DNA from: Pseudomonadota bacterium
Lineage (GTDB): Bacteria > Pseudomonadota > Alphaproteobacteria > Sphingomonadales > Sphingomonadaceae
Assembly (NCBI GenBank): GCA_023433445.1
Contig: JAEZCS010000217.1
Span: 1 to 11,838, forward strand
Direction of reading: 5' to 3'
DNA length: 11,838 nucleotides
The notes below the pieces were generated by a model. That model saw nothing but the letters and a program-made list of their open reading frames with translations, had not been told where the DNA came from and did no database searches. The translations under genes and the position numbers were made by a program. Positions 7,216-11,838 of the stretch are shown in pieces; the stretch's first letter is position 1; each line of letters starts with the position of its first letter.

Positions 7216-8352
7216 TCAATCGGCAGGCGTCAGCTTCAACAAGCGCCCCTGCGATCCCCGACCGCCGTCCTCCAGCAGCCAGAGCGCTCCATCTGGACCT
7301 TGTTCGACCTCCCGGATGCGCGCGCCCATGTCCCACTGATCCGCTTTGGCGGCATTCTCTCCATCCAGCTTTACTCGTACCAGCGACTTGCCCGACAGCC
7401 CGCCGATGAAGAGAGAGTTCTTCCATTGCGGGAACAGGTCACCCGAATAATAAAGCAGTCCCGCAGGAGATATGGCCGGGTTCCACGAGACCTTGGGCGC
7501 TTCAAAGCCGTCATGCGCGCTATGGTCGGGGATCGGCTTTCCGTCATAATGATCGCCGTTGGACACCTTGGGATAGCCATAGTTGAGTGCTGGCTTGATC
7601 AGGTTCACCTCATCACCGCCCTTGGGGCCCATCTCCTGCTCCCAAAGCCGCCCATCCTTGTCGAAGGCAATGCCCAGCAGGTTACGATGGCCATATGACC
7701 AGACAGCAGGATGAAAACCCTTCGCCGTCAAAGGATTGCCCGCGGCAGGCGTGCCGTCCAGGTTCAGCCGCAGCACTTTGCCCAATGTCGCCTTGGGGTC
7801 CTGCGCCGGATCGAACTTTTGCCGCTCGCCATTGGTGAAGAACAGATATTTGCCATCGGGCGAGAAGGCGATGCGCCCGGAATAATGGCCATCGCCTTCG
7901 ACATAGGGCGTGGCGCGGAAGATCGTATTCACGCCGTCCAGCTTCGTTGTCCCGTCGCTTGCCTGGTTGAAGATGCCCGTCGCCAGCGCCACGCCCTTGC
8001 CGCCCGGTCCGCTTTCGGAGAAGCTGAAATAGACCTTGCGATCCTGGGCGAAGGTGGGCGACAGGACGACATCCATCAGCGCGCCTTGGCCCGCGCTATC
8101 GACCTTCGGCATGCCCGCGACGGGAATCTTCGTCCCGTTCTTCGGATCGAACAGGATCATCTCCCCCGCCTTTTCGGTGATCAGCGCGCGCCCATCCGGC
8201 AGGAAAGTCATCGCCCAGGGCGAATCAAAGTCGGCGATGACTGACGTCTTGAACGGCTTTTCCGCGGCCGTGGCGCTGTTCTGCCCTGTGGCATTTTCGG
8301 ATGAACAGGCTAGCAGGACGAGGGGCAGGGCAGTGATCAGGACCCGATTCAT
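7216..8352 (-). CDS. PQQ-dependent aldose sugar dehydrogenase-like lipoprotein (GSDH family, YliI-like)
   Basis: A 378-residue six-bladed beta-propeller enzyme of the soluble glucose/aldose dehydrogenase family, expected to oxidise sugars in the periplasm with PQQ and calcium. Seen: a lipoprotein signal with lipobox LLAC, Cys16 being the predicted lipid anchor. The propeller domain runs from about 40 to 375: SPWAMTFLPDGRALITEK (44-61), GQGALMDVVLSPTF (88-101), HYSGR (156-160), whose His matches the family's catalytic base, AVWSYGHRN (216-224) and GGDEVNLI (245-252), ending in GRLLKLTP (369-376). Start 8352 is chosen because GGAGG lies five bases upstream and it yields a perfect lipoprotein signal; the longer frame to 8394 runs through a repeat. 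No PQQ synthesis genes are in the window. It precedes the serine hydrolase on the same strand, 147 bases away. Confidence 0.92.
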   Translation of the reverse strand: MNRVLITALPLVLLACSSENATGQNSATAAEKPFKTSVIADFDSPWAMTFLPDGRALITEKAGEMILFDPKNGTKIPVAGMPKVDSAGQGALMDVVLSPTFAQDRKVYFSFSESGPGGKGVALATGIFNQASDGTTKLDGVNTIFRATPYVEGDGHYSGRIAFSPDGKYLFFTNGERQKFDPAQDPKATLGKVLRLNLDGTPAAGNPLTAKGFHPAVWSYGHRNLLGIAFDKDGRLWEQEMGPKGGDEVNLIKPALNYGYPKVSNGDHYDGKPIPDHSAHDGFEAPKVSWNPAISPAGLLYYSGDLFPQWKNSLFIGGLSGKSLVRVKLDGENAAKADQWDMGARIREVEQGPDGALWLLEDGGRGSQGRLLKLTPAD

Positions 8353-8360
8353 ATCAACCT

Positions 8361-8438
8361 CCGTTCGCCCCGAGCCTGTCCAGGGGCTGCTCATTTCATG
8401 ATAGAATGGAGGGGCTCGGACAAGCTTGGCCCGAACGG
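8361..8438. repeat. Long imperfect inverted repeat of the dispersed sphingomonad type
   Basis: Two 21-base arms (8361-8381 and 8418-8438) are reverse complements at 17 of 21 positions, both ending in the perfect CCGTTCG/CGAACGG, and enclose a 36-base loop. The arms resemble the sequence GACAAGCT...CGAACGG that I recall as a highly repeated intergenic element in sphingomonad genomes; copy number cannot be seen here. The left arm runs into the ribosome binding site of the dehydrogenase gene (GGAGG = 8362-8358), so the element contributes two bases of that site and would lie in its 5' leader. Confidence 0.6.
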
Positions 8439-8450
8439 ATCAGGCGCCCC

Positions 8451-8480
8451 TTGTCTGTAAAAGCCCCGTGCACGAATAAT
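8451..8480 (+). promoter_or_regulatory. Candidate sigma70-like promoter of the rimP-nusA-infB operon
   Basis: TTGTCT (8451-8456) and AATAAT (8475-8480) are 18 bases apart; the -10 matches 5 of 6 consensus bases and the -35 matches 4 of 6. Transcription would start near 8487, giving a leader of about 110 bases before rimP. It is the best promoter-like pair in the spacer. Confidence 0.45.
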
Positions 8481-8493
8481 GTTGCAGCATTAT
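8476..8493. promoter_or_regulatory. 18-base near-palindrome over the rimP -10 and start site
   Basis: ATAATGTTGCAGCATTAT has perfect outer arms ATAATG/CATTAT and a TGCA centre; 16 of 18 positions are self-complementary. It overlaps the candidate rimP -10 and transcription start, and lies just downstream of a possible opposite-strand promoter for the dehydrogenase. Location and symmetry suggest a repressor operator. I do not recognise it as a known box. Confidence 0.45.
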
Positions 8494-8505
8494 CGCATCA
8501 CGCCT

Positions 8506-8534
8506 ATATCGCCCTTGCTTCCTAACATCGTCAA
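8506..8534 (-). promoter_or_regulatory. Possible promoter for the dehydrogenase gene
   Basis: On the minus strand TTGACG (8534-8529) is followed after 17 bases by CGATAT (8511-8506), with GATATA one base further. The -35 is good (5 of 6) and the -10 poor. The transcript would begin near 8499 and carry the near-palindrome and the long inverted repeat in a leader of about 145 bases. Confidence 0.25.
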
Positions 8535-8538
8535 ACAT

Positions 8539-8571
8539 GTCGGGGTCGCAAGCGGGAAGGCTTGCGGCGAC
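8539..8571 (+). promoter_or_regulatory. Stem-loop in the rimP leader
   Basis: CGCAAGC (8547-8553) pairs perfectly with GCTTGCG (8560-8566) around GGGAAG, and the outer GTCG (8539-8542) pairs with CGAC (8568-8571) after a small asymmetric internal loop. It ends about 28 bases before the rimP ATG and about 20 before its GGAG. Leader RNA control of nusA operons is known in other bacteria, but I cannot assign this hairpin to a named motif. Confidence 0.42.
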
Positions 8572-8599
8572 GGGAGCCACATATTCTGTTGGAGACTGC

Positions 8600-9124
8600 A
8601 TGGCGGACATCGCCGAACTGACCGCGCTGATCGAACCGGAGGTGAAGGCCTTGGGCTTTGACCTCGTGCGCGTGAAGCTGTTCGGGTCGGGCGATGAATA
8701 TACGCTGCAGATCATGGCGGAAAATCCCGCGACCAAGCAACTCGTGATCGAGGATTGCGCGACCATCTCGCGCCGTCTGTCCGATGTGCTGGATGAAGTT
8801 GATCCGATCGAGGAAGCTTACCGGCTGGAGGTCAGCTCGCCCGGCATCGATCGGCCGCTCACCCGTCTCCATGATTTTCTGGAATGGGCAGGGCATGAAG
8901 CGAAGATCGCCACGGTCGAAACCGTTTCTGGCCGCAAGAGCTTCCGCGGCATCCTGAAGGGTGTCGAGGGTGACGAAATCCAGTTTCAGGATAACAAGGC
9001 CGGGGATGTCGCCATCCCCTTTGCGCTGGTCGGTGATGCCAAGCTGATACTGACCGACGCGCTTATTTCTGCTAGCATGCCGCTCTCCTCCGATGGGGCG
9101 GACGAGTTCGAAACCGAAGAGTAA
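8600..9124 (+). CDS. rimP: Ribosome maturation factor RimP
   Basis: Binds the 30S subunit precursor and helps assemble the S12/central region of the small subunit; cytoplasmic. The 174-residue protein shows the N-terminal alpha/beta domain (about 1-87) ending in the family signature VSSPGIDRPL (78-87), then an SH3-like C-terminal domain (about 90-155, FRGILKGVEGDEI at 115-127) and a short acidic tail. The frame is open back to 8537, but ATG 8600 is chosen because GGAG lies five bases upstream and the protein then begins at the usual position (MADIAELTALIEPEV). It is the first gene of the operon, ending 12 bases before nusA. Confidence 0.97.
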   Translation: MADIAELTALIEPEVKALGFDLVRVKLFGSGDEYTLQIMAENPATKQLVIEDCATISRRLSDVLDEVDPIEEAYRLEVSSPGIDRPLTRLHDFLEWAGHEAKIATVETVSGRKSFRGILKGVEGDEIQFQDNKAGDVAIPFALVGDAKLILTDALISASMPLSSDGADEFETEE

Positions 9125-9136
9125 GGGTTCACGACC

Positions 9137-10708
9137 ATGGCCAACGCCATTTCCGCCAACAAGGCCGAGTTGCTCGCCATCGCGAACAGCGTCGCCAGCG
9201 AGAAGATGATCGACAAGGCGATCGTCATCGAGGCGATGGAAGACGCGATTCAGCGCGCCGCCCGTGCGCGCTATGGTGCCGAAAACGACATCCGCGCGAA
9301 GCTCGACCCGGAAAGCGGTGACCTGCGCCTGTGGCGCGTCGTCGAAGTGGTCGAGGTCGTTGACGATTATTTCAAGCAGGTCGACCTCAAGCAGGCGCAG
9401 AAGCTGAAGAAGGACGCCGTCGTCGGCGACTTCATCGTCGATCCGCTGCCTCCGATCGACCTTGGCCGCATCGATGCCCAGTCGGCAAAGCAGGTGATCT
9501 TCCAGAAGGTCCGCGACGCCGAGCGCGAGCGCCAGCATGAAGAATTCAAGGATCGCGTGGGTGAGATCATCACCGGCGTCGTAAAATCCGTCGAATTTGG
9601 CCATGTCGTCGTCAATCTCGGCCGTGCCGAGGGCGTCATTCGCCGCGACCAGCAGATCCCGCGCGAAGTCGTCCGCGTCGGCGACCGCATCCGTTCGGTG
9701 ATCCTGAACGTGCGCCGCGAAAATCGCGGGCCGCAGATCTTCCTGTCACGCGCGCATCCCGAATTCATGAAGAAGCTGTTCGCGCAGGAAGTGCCTGAAA
9801 TCTATGATGGCGTGATCGAGATCAAGGCCGCCGCCCGCGATCCGGGCAGCCGCGCCAAGATCGGCGTCATCAGCCGCGATAGCTCGATCGATCCCGTCGG
9901 CGCCTGCGTCGGCATGAAGGGCAGCCGCGTGCAGGCCGTCGTGCAGGAAATGCAGGGCGAAAAGATCGACATCATCCCCTGGTCGGAAGACACCGCGACC
10001 TTCGTCGTCAACGCGCTGCAGCCCGCGCAGGTCGCCCGCGTCGTCATCGATGAGGAAGAAGAGCGCATCGAAGTCGTCGTCCCCGACGATCAGCTGAGCC
10101 TTGCCATCGGCCGCCGTGGCCAGAATGTCCGCCTCGCCAGCCAGCTGACCGGCAAGGCCATCGACATCATGACCGAGGCTGACGCATCCGAGAAGCGTCA
10201 GAAGGAATTTGTCGCCCGGTCCGAACTGTTCCAGAACGAGCTGGACGTGGACGAGACCCTTTCGCAGCTGCTGGTGGCCGAAGGCTTTGGCGAGCTGGAA
10301 GAAGTCGCCTATGTCGGCGTTGAAGAACTGGCCGCGATCGAAGGTTTCGACGAAGATCTGGCCGCCGAGCTGCAAAGCCGCGCGCAGGAAGCGCTTGACC
10401 GCCGCGAAGCTGCTGCCCGTGAAGAACGTCAGGCGCTGGGCGTCGAGGATGCGCTGGCTGACATGCCGCACCTCACCGAAGCCATGCTGGTGACGCTGGG
10501 CAAGGCAGGCATCAAGACGCTCGACGATCTGGCCGACCTCGCCACGGACGAACTCGTTGCGAAGAAGCGGGTCGACCAGCGTCGCCGTCGTAGCGAAACG
10601 TCGGAAGACAAGGGCGGCGTACTCGCCGAATATGGTCTCAGTGAAGAGCAGGGCAATGAGATCATCATGGCTGCCCGCGCGCACTGGTTCGAAGGTGAGG
10701 AAGCGTAA
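9137..10708 (+). CDS. nusA: Transcription termination/antitermination factor NusA
   Basis: Binds RNA polymerase and nascent RNA, promotes pausing and intrinsic termination, and takes part in rRNA antitermination. The 523-residue protein has all expected parts: NusA N-terminal domain (about 10-130), S1 domain (about 138-202, GEIITGVVKSVEFGHVVVN at 142-160), KH1 (about 235-300, CVGMKGSRVQAV at 257-268), KH2 (about 306-370, LAIGRRGQNVRLASQL at 322-337), and two helix-hairpin-helix acidic repeats (about 370-425 and 440-515). The acidic repeats bind the alpha subunit CTD in E. coli. A TAAGGG ribosome site overlaps the rimP stop, nine bases from ATG. NusA commonly autoregulates its operon; no direct signal of that is evident beyond the rimP leader hairpin. 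Confidence 0.99.
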   Translation: MANAISANKAELLAIANSVASEKMIDKAIVIEAMEDAIQRAARARYGAENDIRAKLDPESGDLRLWRVVEVVEVVDDYFKQVDLKQAQKLKKDAVVGDFIVDPLPPIDLGRIDAQSAKQVIFQKVRDAERERQHEEFKDRVGEIITGVVKSVEFGHVVVNLGRAEGVIRRDQQIPREVVRVGDRIRSVILNVRRENRGPQIFLSRAHPEFMKKLFAQEVPEIYDGVIEIKAAARDPGSRAKIGVISRDSSIDPVGACVGMKGSRVQAVVQEMQGEKIDIIPWSEDTATFVVNALQPAQVARVVIDEEEERIEVVVPDDQLSLAIGRRGQNVRLASQLTGKAIDIMTEADASEKRQKEFVARSELFQNELDVDETLSQLLVAEGFGELEEVAYVGVEELAAIEGFDEDLAAELQSRAQEALDRREAAAREERQALGVEDALADMPHLTEAMLVTLGKAGIKTLDDLADLATDELVAKKRVDQRRRRSETSEDKGGVLAEYGLSEEQGNEIIMAARAHWFEGEEA

Positions 10709-10714
10709 GCGCTG

Positions 10715-10951
10715 ATGCCTTTCGTCGACATCCGTCTGGCCGGAAACGCCACCCGTGAGCAGAAAGCGGCTATCGTCGCTGACGTCACCCAGTCGCTTGT
10801 CGAGCGGCTGGGCAAGGCGCCCTCTGCCGTGCAGGTGGTGATTTCGGAAATCTCGACGGAAAATTACGGATCGGGCGGCATATTGATCGCTGACCGATCT
10901 ACCGCGCCCAAGCCAGGGGAGGACGCAAATGCTGCGGTTACTTCCCGATGA
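10715..10951 (+). CDS. 4-oxalocrotonate tautomerase-family protein lacking the usual active-site arginines
   Basis: A 78-residue member of the tautomerase superfamily, whose proteins use an N-terminal proline as catalytic base and assemble as hexamers. Seen: Pro1 right after the start Met (MPFVDIRL), the helix with EQKAAIVADVTQSLVERLG, and NYGSGG at 49-54. It aligns without gaps to classical 4-OT as I remember it, but Arg11 is Ala, Arg39 is Gln and Phe50 is Tyr; those arginines bind and activate the dicarboxylate substrate, so a 4-OT reaction is unlikely. About 17 extra residues extend the C-terminus. It starts six bases after the nusA stop, with no clear Shine-Dalgarno, so it is probably coupled to nusA. 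No aromatic degradation genes lie nearby. Substrate unknown. Confidence 0.88.
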   Translation: MPFVDIRLAGNATREQKAAIVADVTQSLVERLGKAPSAVQVVISEISTENYGSGGILIADRSTAPKPGEDANAAVTSR

Positions 10952-10988
10952 GTGCCTAAGGCCACCATATAGCGCTGCCCTCTCGTCT

Positions 10989-11010
10989 CTCCTCCCAAAA
11001 GCGGGAGGGG
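10989..11010 (+). repeat. Hairpin 1 of the tautomerase-ylxR spacer
   Basis: CCTCCC (10991-10996) pairs with GGGAGG (11003-11008) around AAAAGC, extended by one wobble and one C-G pair to 10989/11010. No T tract follows. It resembles short CTCCCGC...GCGGGAG palindromes common between genes in sphingomonads (recalled, not checked). Just after it TTGAAC (11011-11016) and TTCAAG (11034-11039), 17 bases apart, form a weak promoter-like pair. Confidence 0.45.
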
Positions 11011-11046
11011 TTGAACGGCGTCACGTGCCTCCATTCAAGGGCGGGC

Positions 11047-11065
11047 GCGATTGTGCAGCAATCGC
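11047..11065 (+). promoter_or_regulatory. Hairpin 2 of the tautomerase-ylxR spacer
   Basis: GCGATTG (11047-11053) and CAATCGC (11059-11065) form a perfect 7-bp stem closed by a TGCAG loop. It lies eight bases before the ribosome-site hairpin of ylxR. It may be a protein-binding or RNase-processing site in the polycistronic RNA; no T tract follows it directly. Confidence 0.45.
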
Positions 11066-11071
11066 TTGCCA

Positions 11072-11093
11072 CGCCTCCTTTTTTCAGGAGGTG
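11072..11093 (+). promoter_or_regulatory. Hairpin occluding the ylxR Shine-Dalgarno
   Basis: The perfect ribosome site AGGAGG (11086-11091), seven bases before the ylxR ATG, is fully complementary to CCTCCT (11074-11079) just upstream, across a TTTTTC loop. A G-U and a C-G pair extend the stem to 11072/11093. Folded RNA would hide the ribosome site. This geometry is that of a translational on/off hairpin; whether it is used is inference. Confidence 0.5.
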
Positions 11094-11098
11094 CGCGC

Positions 11099-11755
11099 AT
11101 GACCGAACGCAAATGCATCCTGACTGGCGACCGCGCCGATCCCGAGATGTTGATCCGTCTCGCCGTCGGCCCGGAAGGCCAGGTGTTGCCCGACATCCGC
11201 GCCAAGGCGCCCGGCCGAGGCGCATGGATCGGAGTTTCGCGTACGGAACTGGAGCAGGCCCTTGCCAAGGGCAAGCTGAAGGGCGCACTCGCCCGCGCGT
11301 TCAAGACCGGCGACCTGCAAATCCCGGACAGCTTGCCGGACCTCATCGAGGATGGCCTGCGCAAGGCGTTGCTCGATCGTATGGGATTGGAGGCGAAGGC
11401 TTCAATGGTCCTCACCGGCTCTGAAAAGATCGACGTGGCTTGCCGTCAGGGCAAGGTTCAACTGCTGCTCCACGCCAGCGATGCGGCGGCGGACGGTAAC
11501 CGAAAGCTCGATCAAGCGCTGCGCGTCGGGCAGGAGGCTGAGGGCACGGAATTGGCAGGGATCGTCTTGCCTGTGGACCGAAGCGCCCTATCTATGGCAA
11601 TGGGGCGTGATAATGTCGTCCATATCGCAGTGACCGACTCGCGTGCCGCGTCGCGTCTGCGTGCGGCTATTGGCCGCTTGGAAAGCTATCTGGGTTGCGC
11701 TACCGGGGCGTCCGTGCATGGGGAGCATGACTCCGCCGATGCGCAGGGCGTCTAG
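11099..11755 (+). CDS. ylxR: YlxR (DUF448) RNA-binding protein with C-terminal L7Ae-like domain
   Basis: A 218-residue nucleic-acid-binding protein of the nusA-infB operon. YlxR proteins have been linked to RNA binding and to gene or RNase P regulation in Gram-positives; the role here is unproven. Seen: the DUF448 domain (about 1-75) with RKCILTG (4-10) and PGRGAWIGVS (38-47), then a second domain (about 85-195) resembling L7Ae/L30e RNA-binding folds, with LLLHASDAAADG (122-133) and ALSMAMGRDNVVHIAV (163-178). This two-domain form is usual in alphaproteobacteria, whereas Firmicute YlxR is the short domain only. The frame can start at TTG 11051, but ATG 11099 with AGGAGG seven bases upstream is clearly right. 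It is followed by infB 69 bases on. Confidence 0.94.
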   Translation: MTERKCILTGDRADPEMLIRLAVGPEGQVLPDIRAKAPGRGAWIGVSRTELEQALAKGKLKGALARAFKTGDLQIPDSLPDLIEDGLRKALLDRMGLEAKASMVLTGSEKIDVACRQGKVQLLLHASDAAADGNRKLDQALRVGQEAEGTELAGIVLPVDRSALSMAMGRDNVVHIAVTDSRAASRLRAAIGRLESYLGCATGASVHGEHDSADAQGV

Positions 11756-11774
11756 GCTGCATGGAATGAAGGCG

Positions 11775-11795
11775 CCGACGGGCCTTGCCGGTCGG
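11775..11795 (+). promoter_or_regulatory. Small hairpin upstream of infB
   Basis: CCGAC (11775-11779) pairs with GTCGG (11791-11795), and after a G-G mismatch GGC (11781-11783) pairs with GCC (11787-11789) around CTT. It lies 29 bases before the infB ATG, upstream of the AAGGG site. It may be an RNA stability or processing element. Confidence 0.3.
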
Positions 11796-11824
11796 ATGGT
11801 AAGTGAAGGGTACAGTTCAGTCGT

Positions 11825-11838
11825 ATGAGTGACAGCAA
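11825..11838 (+). CDS. infB: Translation initiation factor IF-2, first codons only (cut by window edge)
   Basis: Only ATG AGT GAC AGC AA is visible (M-S-D-S...). The call rests on synteny: infB follows ylxR in almost every nusA operon, and MSD- is a common start of alphaproteobacterial IF-2 proteins. An AAGGG (11806-11810) stands about 14 bases before the ATG, longer than ideal. The first residues alone do not prove identity. Confidence 0.6.

Noticed and set aside
8537..8599. Upstream ATG start for rimP
   Set aside because: It would overlap the leader hairpin and lacks a ribosome site; ATG 8600 has GGAG at good spacing and the usual RimP N-terminus.
8439..8599. tRNA gene before rimP, as in enterobacterial metY-rimP
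   Set aside because: No cloverleaf arms or T-loop-like sequence could be found in the spacer on either strand.
8531..9604. 357-codon minus-strand open frame opposite rimP and nusA
   Set aside because: Spans two real genes and their spacer in antisense, with no domain signature.
9746..10684. 312-codon minus-strand open frame opposite nusA
   Set aside because: Antisense to the KH and acidic-repeat part of NusA; reads as reversed coding sequence.
11051..11098. TTG start extending ylxR upstream
   Set aside because: It passes through two hairpins and the perfect AGGAGG site that serves ATG 11099.
1..11838. CRISPR array, insertion sequence, integrase or defence system
   Set aside because: No regularly spaced repeats, transposase or nuclease-like reading frame was seen; every long stretch is explained by housekeeping or metabolic genes.

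Overview
The window reads as core chromosome of a GC-rich alphaproteobacterium, most likely a sphingomonad (Sphingobium, Sphingomonas or Novosphingobium type). The reasons are the protein sequences as I recognise them, the ppiD-trpE and tpiA-secG-pyrG neighbourhoods, the YlxR protein fused to an L7Ae-like domain, and intergenic palindromes of a kind I associate with sphingomonad genomes. No database search was possible, so the taxonomy is inference.

Layout. Bases 1-2535 (minus strand) hold the start of trpE, cut by the window edge, directly behind ppiD, which encodes a membrane-anchored periplasmic folding factor. A divergent spacer (2536-2709) separates them from a plus-strand block of tpiA (glycolysis), secG (protein export) and pyrG (CTP synthesis), 2710-5688. 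Two minus-strand genes follow (5797-8352): a Tat-exported serine hydrolase of the beta-lactamase/esterase family and a lipoprotein PQQ-type aldose dehydrogenase. They look like an accessory block set between housekeeping genes, with palindromic repeats at both edges. From 8600 to the end runs the translation/transcription operon rimP-nusA-(tautomerase)-ylxR-infB, with infB represented only by its first codons.

How the genes work together. The right-hand operon makes a 30S maturation factor, a transcription elongation/termination factor, an RNA-binding protein and initiation factor IF-2, the usual nusA-operon logic. Its unusual member is a small 4-oxalocrotonate-tautomerase-family gene between nusA and ylxR, 6 bases behind nusA. 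The 147-base spacer after it carries three hairpins, the last of which pairs a perfect Shine-Dalgarno (AGGAGG) with a complementary CCTCCT. The other regulatory signals are smaller: a near-palindrome over the -10 of the candidate rimP promoter, an operator-like inverted repeat in the hydrolase promoter, and a repeat element reaching into the ribosome binding site of the dehydrogenase.

I found no tRNA, rRNA, CRISPR array, insertion sequence, integrase or obvious defence or biosynthetic system. No stretch over 300 bases lacks a gene. The most interesting material is regulatory architecture and the odd tautomerase, not a new multi-gene system.
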